Source of the DNA: JAXLYX01 sp046351215
GTDB taxonomy: Bacteria > Myxococcota_A > Polyangia > Polyangiales > Houyiibacteriaceae
Length of the DNA stretch: 64,000 nucleotides
Direction: 5' to 3'
Assembly (NCBI GenBank): GCA_046351215.1
Contig: JAXLYX010000007.1
Span: 576,029-640,028, forward strand
The position numbers and the translations under genes are program-made. The notes below the pieces were generated by a model. It searched no databases, was not told the origin of the DNA, and worked only from the letters and a program-made list of their open reading frames with translations. Below, one piece after another: positions 38,818 to 46,341 of this stretch; position 1 is the stretch's first letter; each line of letters opens with the position of its first letter.

Positions 38818-41148
38818 ATGCGCCGCACCGATCGCTTCCTCGGACGGACTCGCAGGGCCTCGGTGGTATGCCTCCTCGCGCTCGCGGGCGTGTACGGGTC
38901 GACCGGGACGGCGCTCGCGGATGCCACGTGGTGGATCCCGGTCGGGGGTCGCACGGTCCGGTGGCCGAACGGTCCCGTGATCTGCGCCGACGCCTCGGAT
39001 CACGGGGGATTCGCGATCGACACCGACGGCCTCGGCATCCGGCCCCCGCCGACCGGCGTGGGTACGTCGGCGACGCTGCGCATGGCTCCCGACCCGGCGC
39101 ATTGCGAGGCCTCCACGTCGGCGGTGCGCGTCGTCGCGGTGGGTCCCCTCCCCTCGGTGGATCCGGCGTCCGTCGAGCTCGACACGGAGGCCGGCACGGT
39201 CACCCTGCGCGGTCGCTCCCTGGCTCGCGCGACGCTCCGATGGACCGCAGGAGATCGGAGCGGCGAGGACCGCTGCGACGCGGCGACCGGAGCCGCGGAG
39301 CCGACGACGTGCACCTTCTCCGTCGGTCGCGGGCTTCCCGCGGATCCCTCGCTCGTCTCGCTCACGCTCGTCCCGGAGGGCGCCTCGGGAGACACGGATG
39401 TCGTCCTCTTCGACGGCGACGGGCGGACGGTGACGCGGGCCACTCGCCTCTTCCATCCCGCACGGATCGTCGTGGGACGTCCCTTCGAGCCCGGCGCGAC
39501 GATCGACGCCACGGCAGGCGCGGCCCGCGTCCCCCTCCTCCACCCCGAAGCGGTGGCCACGGTCGATTGCACCGACGCGGTCTGCGACCTCGACGGGGAT
39601 TCCCTGCTCGTGCGCGACGAGCACGGGAGCGACGACGTCCTCGAGGTGCACGTGCACCTGCGTCCCCACGTGGTGGCGCGAGACGGCGACGGAACCGACG
39701 GCAATCCCGTGGCGCGGCTGCCGCTCTCGCGATGCCCGGCGACGCTCGTCGGAGCGCTTCCGATCCGGGGCGCGAGCGAGTCGAGAGCGGTGCTCCGGGT
39801 CGACGGGAGCTGCGCGGCCGACCGCGAGCTCGAGGCGACGTCGGCGAACGGCACGGTCCGAAGGGTCGATCGGCTCGTGCTCGGCGGCAGCACGTACGTC
39901 GTCCTCGCGCTCGACCGCGTCGACTCCGACGAGGTGCTCGTCGTCCTGCGGCGGGAGTCGGGCGTCGCGGCCCACGTCCGCCTGCCCACACGGCGCGTGC
40001 TCCCGCCCCGCGCGCGCCTCGAGCTCGAGGGGGTGGGAGAGATCGACTTCCTCCCGACCAACCGCGCCGTGCACGTGCTGCTGCCCTCCCTGCCCGATGC
40101 GGGCGTGCTCGAGCCGGTCTCGGTCGAAGGCGTCTACGAGGCCACGCGGGAAGGCAGCGGTCACTTCGTCGTGCGTGCGACGCCCCACGTGGCGGGCGCG
40201 GTGCCCCTCCGCTTCGCGTACCGCGATCCCACGCTGCCCGGCGTCTTGTCGACCCTGGTGCTCGGCTTCGTGACCGAGCCGGTGGAGCGTGTCCTGCGCA
40301 CGGCCAACGTGCCTCGCGCGCTCGGAACGGAATCCGGCGCAGGAGAGGGCTTCGTCGAGCTGCTATGCGGCAACGGAGCGCACGCGACGGTGCAGGTCGA
40401 GCCCGGCCGGACCACCCCCCTTCCCTTCCGCTCGCGCGACACCTGCCATCTCGTCTTCCACCGCGAGCTCCTGCGCGAGGAGGACGGAGTCCAGGTCCTC
40501 GCCCTGCGCGTCGACGTCCGCAAGGCCGATGGCTCTCCCGTCCACGAAGCGCGGGTGGATCAGCGCGTGGTGCTGCGTCCCGGCCGAGAGCCCCGGGTCG
40601 TCTACCTCGGCGGGATCGAGGATCCCTTCGATCGACTCTCGATCCGGGTCTCGGTGGCGACGGAAGGGGCCGACTGGGCCCGTCCGCCGGACGAGGACGT
40701 CGACGCCCCGGAGCTCTCGTGGACCGTCGTGATGGGCACGGATCGCCTGCGGATCTACGGCACCACGACGATCCCCGCGGCCCTCTTCCGCGTGTCGGAT
40801 CACTCGGGGATCATGGCGCTCAACGCAGGGGCCCTCTTCCGGCTCGTCGCCCTCTCGCGCGAAGGACGCGAGAGCATCGTCGGCTTCGAGTCGGGCGTGA
40901 TGTGGGTCAGCATCGCGGGCACGAGCGCGGACGTGCAGACCAGCCGCTTCGGCGAGCTCTCGCTCGTCGCCGGCCTCGGGCTCGGCGTGCCGATCGCGAA
41001 TCCCTCGCGCGCCTCCCAGACCTCGATCGCGATCCACGCCTGGTTCGAGTACGAGGTCTCGCGGGCGTTCCGCCCCCACGACGGCTCGCCGCTCGGCTTC
41101 GTGTTCGGGCCGAGCATCACGATCGGGGACCTCGGGACGAGCTTCTGA
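38818..41148 (+). CDS. Large secreted protein with a C-terminal membrane-barrel-like region, function unknown
   Basis: The 776-residue product starts at an ATG 14 bases after the ClC stop. It has a signal peptide ending in TALADA. The bulk is beta-rich with few helices and scattered cysteine pairs (for example CADASD, CTDAVCDLDGD), typical of exported proteins. The last roughly 130 residues have alternating hydrophobic patterns and the protein ends GPSITIGDLGTSF with a terminal Phe, so an outer-membrane barrel or anchor is likely. No family is recognised. It may be cotranscribed with the ClC gene. Confidence 0.7.
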   Translation: MRRTDRFLGRTRRASVVCLLALAGVYGSTGTALADATWWIPVGGRTVRWPNGPVICADASDHGGFAIDTDGLGIRPPPTGVGTSATLRMAPDPAHCEASTSAVRVVAVGPLPSVDPASVELDTEAGTVTLRGRSLARATLRWTAGDRSGEDRCDAATGAAEPTTCTFSVGRGLPADPSLVSLTLVPEGASGDTDVVLFDGDGRTVTRATRLFHPARIVVGRPFEPGATIDATAGAARVPLLHPEAVATVDCTDAVCDLDGDSLLVRDEHGSDDVLEVHVHLRPHVVARDGDGTDGNPVARLPLSRCPATLVGALPIRGASESRAVLRVDGSCAADRELEATSANGTVRRVDRLVLGGSTYVVLALDRVDSDEVLVVLRRESGVAAHVRLPTRRVLPPRARLELEGVGEIDFLPTNRAVHVLLPSLPDAGVLEPVSVEGVYEATREGSGHFVVRATPHVAGAVPLRFAYRDPTLPGVLSTLVLGFVTEPVERVLRTANVPRALGTESGAGEGFVELLCGNGAHATVQVEPGRTTPLPFRSRDTCHLVFHRELLREEDGVQVLALRVDVRKADGSPVHEARVDQRVVLRPGREPRVVYLGGIEDPFDRLSIRVSVATEGADWARPPDEDVDAPELSWTVVMGTDRLRIYGTTTIPAALFRVSDHSGIMALNAGALFRLVALSREGRESIVGFESGVMWVSIAGTSADVQTSRFGELSLVAGLGLGVPIANPSRASQTSIAIHAWFEYEVSRAFRPHDGSPLGFVFGPSITIGDLGTSF

Positions 41149-41162
41149 GGTCCGCCCTCTCG

Positions 41163-41579
41163 CTAGGGCCGCACCGAGTCGCGACGCTCGGCGAGGAAGG
41201 AGCGGCAGCGGGCCTCCGCCTCGTCCTCCGTCGCGACGACGACGAGCGGGTACGGCGGCGTGACGAGCCAGAGGATCGAGCGGATCACGCCGCGATGGAT
41301 CGGGTTCGTGACGACGATCGCGTTGCCCGCGACGACCCGATGCGCGAGCGTGCGATGACGGGAGACGAACTCCGCCTGCGAGCGCCGCTGCTTGCTCGAG
41401 AGGGGCGAGAGCCGATTCCCACCGGTGGTGATCAGGGCGAAACGGACGCCGTCCGCATCGCATCGGCGGAGCAGCGCGAGGATGCGCTCTTCGTAGGTCG
41501 CGAGCTCGTCGTCGGTGATGCGACCGACGAAGTGCGCGCGCACCACGGGGAAGCGACCCTCGTCGAGCACCACCGGCAT
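41163..41579 (-). CDS. Small STAS/SpoIIAA-like protein of unknown function
   Basis: From the ATG at 41579 the protein has 138 residues; an upstream GTG/ATG start would add Arg-rich sequence that looks non-coding. The pattern VVRAHFVGRITDDELATYEERI, then GVRFALITTGG and NAIVVTNPIHRGVIRSI, alternates beta strands and helices as in SpoIIAA-like STAS proteins found in myxobacteria. This is a fold-level guess. There is no signal peptide. No clear ribosome-binding site is visible. It is convergent with the upstream secreted-protein gene. Confidence 0.65.
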   Translation of the reverse strand: MPVVLDEGRFPVVRAHFVGRITDDELATYEERILALLRRCDADGVRFALITTGGNRLSPLSSKQRRSQAEFVSRHRTLAHRVVAGNAIVVTNPIHRGVIRSILWLVTPPYPLVVVATEDEAEARCRSFLAERRDSVRP

Positions 41580-41655
41580 GGGGGCAGCATAATGCCGCCC
41601 CCGGGGCGCACGTCGAGCCCTCATCGGGCGGCCCCTCGGCGGGGTCCCCCTCCGC

Positions 41656-41684
41656 TTGACGGATCCCGCCCCCGACGCTAATCC
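41656..41684 (+). promoter_or_regulatory. Promoter of tRNA-Val(TAC)
   Basis: TTGACG (41656-41661) and TAATCC (41679-41684) are 17 bases apart. Transcription would start about 8 bases before the mature tRNA. Confidence 0.65.
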
Positions 41685-41698
41685 GCTCGGTCCCCCGA

Positions 41699-41770
41699 GG
41701 GCGGGTAGCTCAGTGGCAGAGCGCTGGCCTTACAAGCCGGATGTCGCAGGTTCGACCCCTGTCCCGCCCA
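41699..41770 (+). tRNA. tRNA-Val (anticodon TAC)
   Basis: A complete 72-base cloverleaf: acceptor GGGCGGG with CCCGCCC, D-arm GCTC-AGTGGCA-GAGC, anticodon stem CTGGC/GCCGG around CTTACAA, and T-arm GCAGG-TTCGACC-CCTGT. The anticodon TAC reads GUA and, by wobble, other valine codons. The discriminator is A and CCA is not encoded. A small cysteine-rich reading frame begins 17 bases downstream. Confidence 0.96.
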
Positions 41771-41786
41771 CCCCTCTCCCCCCGCC

Positions 41787-41972
41787 ATGAACTGCCGCTT
41801 CTGCCGGAGCCCGATGGCCTACGTGCACGGCCACGCCGCCTGCATCGACAACCGCTGTCCGATGTTCGGCGTGAACCAAGCCGAGTGCTGCGACGGGGAG
41901 ACGATCGCGAACTGCCCCGTGCCCACGGCGGAGCTCGGAAAGGGCCCGCGCCGGCCCGACGACCGGGACTGA
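41787..41972 (+). CDS. Small cysteine-rich protein (possible zinc ribbon)
   Basis: The 61-residue product begins MNCRFCRSPMAYVHGHAAC and has seven cysteines and two histidines, including CxxC at residues 3-6 and a second cluster CIDNRC and ECC. Spacing of the cysteine pairs suggests one zinc ribbon. The rest is Pro/Asp/Arg-rich. There is no signal peptide and no clear ribosome-binding site, but the cysteine pattern is unlikely by chance. It lies 16 bases after the tRNA and has no promoter of its own, so it is probably carried on the tRNA transcript. Confidence 0.6.
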   Translation: MNCRFCRSPMAYVHGHAACIDNRCPMFGVNQAECCDGETIANCPVPTAELGKGPRRPDDRD

Positions 41973-41997
41973 GCGTTCCCGCGCCGCCTTCACGCCC

Positions 41998-42480
41998 TCA
42001 GGGCGGGCAGGGGAAGTCCTGCGCGGCCCAGTAGCCGTTCAGGCAGACGGCGCCCACGCCGCAGCACCAGGGCGCGCAGACATCGCCCGAGCGGCACGGG
42101 CTGCCGACGGGCGGGCATTCGCGCTCGCGCTCGTGGCAGACCCAGGTCGGAGGAGGCGGCGGCCCGGGGCGCGGAGCCGCGCCCGAGCACGAGCGCGGCT
42201 GGCCGCAGAAGCAGGTGCCTTCCGGGTACTCGCACGTCGGCGTGGTCGTCGACGAGCCGTCGCAAGACGGTCCGGGCGCGTCGTAGCGGGCGGGACACGA
42301 GGGATGGCGCTCGTGGGCCGTCGAGGAGCCGCCGTGCGGCTCTCCGACCGGGGCCGTGCCCTCCGCAGGGGCGGTCGCGGTCTCCGAGGACGTCGGCTCC
42401 GACCTCGTCGGCGCCGCCGCCCCACAGCCGATCGAAGCAGCAGCCACGAGGACAGCGAGCAGCGCGCGAAGACGTCTCAT
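41998..42480 (-). CDS. Cysteine-rich lipoprotein of unknown function
   Basis: The 160-residue product has a lipoprotein signal with lipobox ASIGC (acylated Cys19). A Ser/Thr/Pro/Glu linker of about 40 residues follows. The C-terminal 90 residues carry about twelve cysteines, including CDGSSTTTPTCEYPEGTCFC and CPPVGSPCRSGDVCAPWCC (quoted separately), which look like several small disulfide-bonded EGF-like or knot modules. Such lipoproteins are common in Myxococcota. It is 4 bases after the desaturase stop on the same strand, so it may be the second gene of that transcript. Confidence 0.75.
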   Translation of the reverse strand: MRRLRALLAVLVAAASIGCGAAAPTRSEPTSSETATAPAEGTAPVGEPHGGSSTAHERHPSCPARYDAPGPSCDGSSTTTPTCEYPEGTCFCGQPRSCSGAAPRPGPPPPPTWVCHERERECPPVGSPCRSGDVCAPWCCGVGAVCLNGYWAAQDFPCPP

Positions 42481-42484
42481 CCGC

Positions 42485-43591
42485 TCAAGATACCACGGAA
42501 GCGCCGACCTCCCCGAGCGCCTCCGGGCGTGCGCTCCACCGGTTCGCCCGGAGGAACGTCCCGTAGTCGTCGAAGCGAACGCCGTTCGCCTTCATCACCA
42601 CGTGCGCGTCATTCGCGATCATCTGCCTCACGTAGAAGGGATCGCGAACGACGAAGTGGTGGATCGCGTGGGTCGAGCCGAAGTTGAAGCAGAACATCTG
42701 CAGGGGGAAGACCCACCACTTCGTCCAGACCTGCGTCTGCTGGACGACGTTCTTCGAGTCGATGTCGCCGTAGTAGTGGAGGTTCGACGAGACGAAGTGC
42801 AGGCAGAAGGTCCGGAGCACGTTCGGCGCGAGCCAGACGACGACGAGGAAGTCGACGAGGTGCACCGCCGTCGCGAGCGCGCCCGTCGGCTCGAAGGCGT
42901 GCCCCGAGAGGCCCGAGACGAACGCGGCCGCGTGGTAGAGGACGAACGCGTGCCAGAGCGTGTAGTGGATCACGCCGAGCGGGAGGTAGGCGAGCCGGTT
43001 CTCCCAGAGGAGCTTCCGGCGCTCTTCAGCATTCGCCGGCTTCCGCGCGTCGACGTAGGCGTGGACCATTTCGTAGACCGTGAGCGGCCGGAGGTAGAGC
43101 GCGAGCATCCCGTCGCCCGTCATGAGCAGCCGGCGGAGGCCCCAGCGCTCGCCGTTCGTGATCCCGCGCTCCTCGAGGTCGCTCGTGCTGCCCGAGACCT
43201 TGTGGTGGTGGAGGTGGAGGGACTGCCGGACCCACGGGCTGATCGTGCTCGGCCGGAAGAACCAGACGCCGGCCATCATGAGATCGTGCATCCACTTCGT
43301 CTGCTTGAAGTAGAGGCGATGGATGAGGTCGTGCTCGAGCTCGTGGAGCAGCGACATGGCGAACGCCGCCGCGGGGATCACCACGAGCGCCGGGAGCGCC
43401 CCGCGGGCGTACGCGACGGCGAGGGCGACGATCGCCGCGGAGCTCGCGGCGAAGATCCCGAATCCGATCGCGTCCTGGTGGCGCAACCATCCGTGGCGCT
43501 CGCGGACGGCATCGCCGAGCCGCAGGATCTCCTGGCGGATGGTGCGGGCGGGATCGGTCCCGGTGGGTGCGGTCTTCTCGACGGTCTGCAT
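42485..43591 (-). CDS. Fatty acid desaturase/hydroxylase superfamily membrane protein
   Basis: The ATG at 43591, with GGAGG before it, gives 368 residues; the longer open frame upstream is shadow of the AraC gene. Three histidine boxes of membrane di-iron enzymes are present: HELEHDLIH (His83, His87, His91), HLHHH (126-130), and HAIHH near residue 325. Four hydrophobic segments flank them. It would desaturate or hydroxylate an acyl chain or a related lipid; the exact substrate is unknown. The gene is divergent from an AraC regulator and a WS/DGAT acyltransferase, which suggests a link to lipid modification or storage. Confidence 0.85.
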   Translation of the reverse strand: MQTVEKTAPTGTDPARTIRQEILRLGDAVRERHGWLRHQDAIGFGIFAASSAAIVALAVAYARGALPALVVIPAAAFAMSLLHELEHDLIHRLYFKQTKWMHDLMMAGVWFFRPSTISPWVRQSLHLHHHKVSGSTSDLEERGITNGERWGLRRLLMTGDGMLALYLRPLTVYEMVHAYVDARKPANAEERRKLLWENRLAYLPLGVIHYTLWHAFVLYHAAAFVSGLSGHAFEPTGALATAVHLVDFLVVVWLAPNVLRTFCLHFVSSNLHYYGDIDSKNVVQQTQVWTKWWVFPLQMFCFNFGSTHAIHHFVVRDPFYVRQMIANDAHVVMKANGVRFDDYGTFLRANRWSARPEALGEVGASVVS

Positions 43592-43656
43592 CGCTCTCGT
43601 CCTCCGTTCGTGGTCTCGGGTACCGTAGGGGTGGAGGTCGAGGGCCGCTTGACGAG

Positions 43657-43686
43657 GGACGCCAAACGTTTGATGCCGGACGCCAA
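43657..43686 (+). repeat. 9-bp direct repeat at the AraC-type gene start
   Basis: GGACGCCAA occurs at 43657-43665 and 43678-43686, 21 bases apart, which is two turns of DNA and the usual half-site spacing of AraC-family proteins. An AACGTT palindrome lies between. It straddles the predicted start codon. Confidence 0.4.
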
Positions 43687-44704
43687 GGGGAAGAGCGCCT
43701 CGCCGCGGACCACCGCGCTCATCCTCCGGCCGCTCATGCGTCTGCTCGCCGATCGCGGCCTCGACGTCGACGCCTTCCTCGCCTCCCACGGGCTCGATCG
43801 CGCGACGCTCGCGCTTCCCGAGGCGAGGCTCGAGGTCGCGACCACGCGGAAGCTCCTCGAGGACGCGGAGGCGCTCACGGGCGATCCGGCGCTCGGTCTC
43901 TCGCTCGTGCGGTACACGGAGTACACGGCCTTCGGCCCGCTCGGCGTGGCGCTCTCCGCCGGAGGCAGCCTGCGCGGCGTGCTCGAACGCATGGTCCGCT
44001 ACCACACGCTCGTGAGCGACGCGATGTCCGCGACGCTCGAGGCGGACGACGACGCGCTCGTCGTGCGCTTCCACGACCGCGAGGGCTGCTCGCCCCATCC
44101 CCAGAGCGTCCTCTTCATCCTCGCGTCGATCGCGGCCTTCGTGCGGCTCCGACTCGCCCACGGCTCGACGCCGCGGCGCCTCGTCCTCCGCGACGTCGAC
44201 GAGCGGTGCCGCGCGGCCGCGGAGCGGGTCTTCCACTGTCCCGTGGAGCTCGGAGAGGGCTTCGCCCTCGAGTACCCGTCGGATGCCGCCTCCGCGCTGC
44301 TCGACGGCAGCGATCCCGAGATGGCCGCGCTCCTCGAGCAATCGCTGACGAGCCGCCTCGGCGAGTCGGAGCGCTCGCTCGCCCTCGAGCTCGGCCTCTA
44401 CCTCGAGTCGCGGCTTCCCGAGGGCGTCCCGACCCTGGCCGAAGCGGCCAAGGCCCTCCGCCAATCCGAGCGCAGCCTGCAGAGGCGTCTCGAGGAGCAG
44501 GGCCTTTCCTACCAGAAGGTCCTCGACGACACGCGCCGCACCCTGGCGGAGCGGCACCTCCACACCCCGGGGATGAGCCTGACCCAGCTGGCGTTCCTCC
44601 TCGGATTCTCCGACGTCAGCTCCTTCTCACGAGCCTTCCGCAAGTGGTACGGAGTCCCTGCGAGCCAGTACAAGAAGCCCCGCGCCCCGAGGAGCGAACG
44701 ATGA
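43673..44704 (+). CDS. AraC-family transcription regulator (OruR-type)
   Basis: From the ATG at 43673 the protein has 343 residues. The N-terminal half (LRPLMRLLADRGLDVDAFLA to about residue 190) matches the arabinose-binding-type sensor domain of the OruR/ArgR branch. The C-terminal AraC DNA-binding domain (about 240-335) shows SLTQLAFLLGFSDVSSFSRAF and the end RKWYGVPASQYK. The start could be later if the direct repeat is an operator. It overlaps the WS/DGAT gene by ATGA and probably controls it and the divergent desaturase. Confidence 0.9.
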   Translation: MPDAKGKSASPRTTALILRPLMRLLADRGLDVDAFLASHGLDRATLALPEARLEVATTRKLLEDAEALTGDPALGLSLVRYTEYTAFGPLGVALSAGGSLRGVLERMVRYHTLVSDAMSATLEADDDALVVRFHDREGCSPHPQSVLFILASIAAFVRLRLAHGSTPRRLVLRDVDERCRAAAERVFHCPVELGEGFALEYPSDAASALLDGSDPEMAALLEQSLTSRLGESERSLALELGLYLESRLPEGVPTLAEAAKALRQSERSLQRRLEEQGLSYQKVLDDTRRTLAERHLHTPGMSLTQLAFLLGFSDVSSFSRAFRKWYGVPASQYKKPRAPRSER

Positions 44705-46134
44705 CCGAGACCTTCTACGAGCCCCTTTCGGCCCTCGATGCCGCGATGGTCTTCATGGAGACGGACCACGTGCCGATGCACGTCGGGCTCGTGGCGATCT
44801 TCGAGGCGAAGCACCTCCGTCGTCTCGACGGCGGGCTCGATCGGGAGCGCATGCGCTCGCACATGGCCGGCGTGCTCGGCGACCTCGAGCGCCATCGCCA
44901 ACGTCTCGCGTTCGTCCCGCTCGAACGACATCCGGTCTGGGTCGACGCGGAGCGCTTCGACCTCGACCACCACGTCCAATTCCACGCCCTGCCGCGGCCG
45001 GGCGACGACGCGCAGCTGAAGGAGCTCGTCGGGCGCGTGATCTCCACGCGCCTCGACCCCGAGCGCCCGCTCTGGGAGGTCGTCTTCGTCGAGGGCCTCG
45101 AGGGCGACCGCTTCGCGATGATCTCGAAGCTCCACCACTGCATGGTCGACGGGGTCGCGGCGACGCAGGTCTTCTCGACCTTCTTCACTCCGGATCCCAC
45201 GCCCCGCGATCGCGCGCCCGTGGACGTGACCCCGCGCCCCGCTCCCACCGGACCCGAGCTCGTCCGCGCGGAGATCGAACGCCGCGCGCACACCGCCGTC
45301 GAGATCCTGACGCACGTGACCGACGCCTTCCGGAAGGCGGCCGAGTCCGAGTCGCACGGGCACCGAGCGAACGTGAAGGGCGAGGCGCTCGGCATGCTCG
45401 AAGCGCTGAAGACGAAGGTCACGCCCTCCACGCACGGCCCGCTGAACCCGGAGCTCGTCGGCAAGGACCGCGCCTTCGACTGGGTCCGTGTCTCGATCGA
45501 CGAGGTGAAGGACGTGAAGAACCGCCTCGGCGGCAAGATCAACGACGTCGTGCTGGCGATGGTCGCCGGCGCCGTCCGCCGCTACTTCGCGAAGCATCTC
45601 GGCGCAGGGCCCTACCCCGAGTTCCGCGTGATCGTCCCCTTCGACTCGCGCGGGCTCGGGGACACGACGACGGCCTCGGGCAACCGCGTCGTGCCCACGC
45701 TCGCGCGCCTGCCCATCGATCTCGAGACGCCGCGCGCGCGCTACATGGCGCTCCTCGAGACGACGCATCGCATCAAGGCCTCGGGGCAGGTGAAGGGGCT
45801 GATGCGCCTCGAGGACCTCGCGAACCTCGCCATCGTCGCGCCGATCGCGGCCGTGCTCCGCGCGGCGACGAACTTCTGGGCGGGCAACCTCATCGTCACG
45901 AACGTGCCGGGCCCGGGCGCGACGCACTACTTCCTCGGCGCGCGCATGCTCGCCTGCTATCCGCTCGTGCCGATCATGGCGAACCAGGCGCTCGGCATCG
46001 CGCTCTTCAGCTACGACGGCGGGCTCTACTTCGGCTTCCACGCCGACCGCGACGCCCTGCCCGATCTCGCCGACCTGCCGCGCTTCGTCGCCGAGGAGCT
46101 CGAGGCCCTGCGACGAGAGCCCGCGCCGGCCTGA
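44701..46134 (+). CDS. Wax ester synthase/diacylglycerol acyltransferase (WS/DGAT)
   Basis: The 477-residue enzyme makes wax esters or triacylglycerol from acyl-CoA. The catalytic motif HHxxxDG is intact as HHCMVDG (residues 145-151), and the second family block appears as NDVVLAMVAGAVRRY. Late motifs such as NLIVTNVPGPG are also typical. Length fits the family (about 450-480). The ATG overlaps the AraC gene stop, so the regulator and enzyme are co-translated. With the neighbouring desaturase and acyl-CoA dehydrogenase it points to storage-lipid metabolism. Confidence 0.92.
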   Translation: MTETFYEPLSALDAAMVFMETDHVPMHVGLVAIFEAKHLRRLDGGLDRERMRSHMAGVLGDLERHRQRLAFVPLERHPVWVDAERFDLDHHVQFHALPRPGDDAQLKELVGRVISTRLDPERPLWEVVFVEGLEGDRFAMISKLHHCMVDGVAATQVFSTFFTPDPTPRDRAPVDVTPRPAPTGPELVRAEIERRAHTAVEILTHVTDAFRKAAESESHGHRANVKGEALGMLEALKTKVTPSTHGPLNPELVGKDRAFDWVRVSIDEVKDVKNRLGGKINDVVLAMVAGAVRRYFAKHLGAGPYPEFRVIVPFDSRGLGDTTTASGNRVVPTLARLPIDLETPRARYMALLETTHRIKASGQVKGLMRLEDLANLAIVAPIAAVLRAATNFWAGNLIVTNVPGPGATHYFLGARMLACYPLVPIMANQALGIALFSYDGGLYFGFHADRDALPDLADLPRFVAEELEALRREPAPA

Positions 46135-46191
46135 GCCGGATCCCGATCCGCGGCCCGAGCCGCCCGACACCCCACTCCTCGCCCGAGGACC

Positions 46192-46209
46192 GCCTACCGC
46201 CTGGTAGAC
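46192..46209. promoter_or_regulatory. Operator-like palindrome 1 upstream of the acyl-CoA dehydrogenase
   Basis: GCCTACC-GCCT-GGTAGAC matches the perfect site at 46271 except for one base in the left arm. It is centred 79 bases from site 2 and 58 bases after the WS/DGAT stop. Confidence 0.6.
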
Positions 46210-46261
46210 CGCGGTTTTCCGGGCTTTTCGGCTTCGATTCGGGGAGCGACCAAATCCGATC

Positions 46262-46289
46262 TTGCACCCCGTCTACCATATGGTAGACA
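46262..46289 (+). promoter_or_regulatory. Promoter of the acyl-CoA dehydrogenase
   Basis: TTGCAC (46262-46267) and TAGACA (46284-46289) are separated by 16 bases. Operator 2 covers the spacer and the -10 hexamer, an arrangement expected for repression. Confidence 0.5.
46271..46288. promoter_or_regulatory. Operator-like palindrome 2 (perfect), upstream of the acyl-CoA dehydrogenase
   Basis: GTCTACCATATGGTAGAC is an uninterrupted 18-bp palindrome, the best of three copies. Its length and symmetry suit a TetR- or GntR-type dimer. It lies over the putative promoter. Confidence 0.75.
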
Positions 46290-46292
46290 TTC

Positions 46293-46310
46293 GCCGACCA
46301 TCCGGTAGAC
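46293..46310. promoter_or_regulatory. Operator-like palindrome 3 upstream of the acyl-CoA dehydrogenase
   Basis: GCCGACC-ATCC-GGTAGAC differs from site 2 at two left-arm bases. The centres of sites 2 and 3 are 22 bases apart, two helical turns, so two dimers could bind on the same face of DNA. Confidence 0.6.
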
Positions 46311-46341
46311 GTTCCCCCTCGACCCGCCATCGGAGGCAGGC

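Noticed and set aside
42485..44563. A 692-codon frame joining the desaturase to upstream sequence
   Set aside because: The part above 43591 is antisense to the AraC gene; the ATG at 43591 has a good ribosome-binding site.
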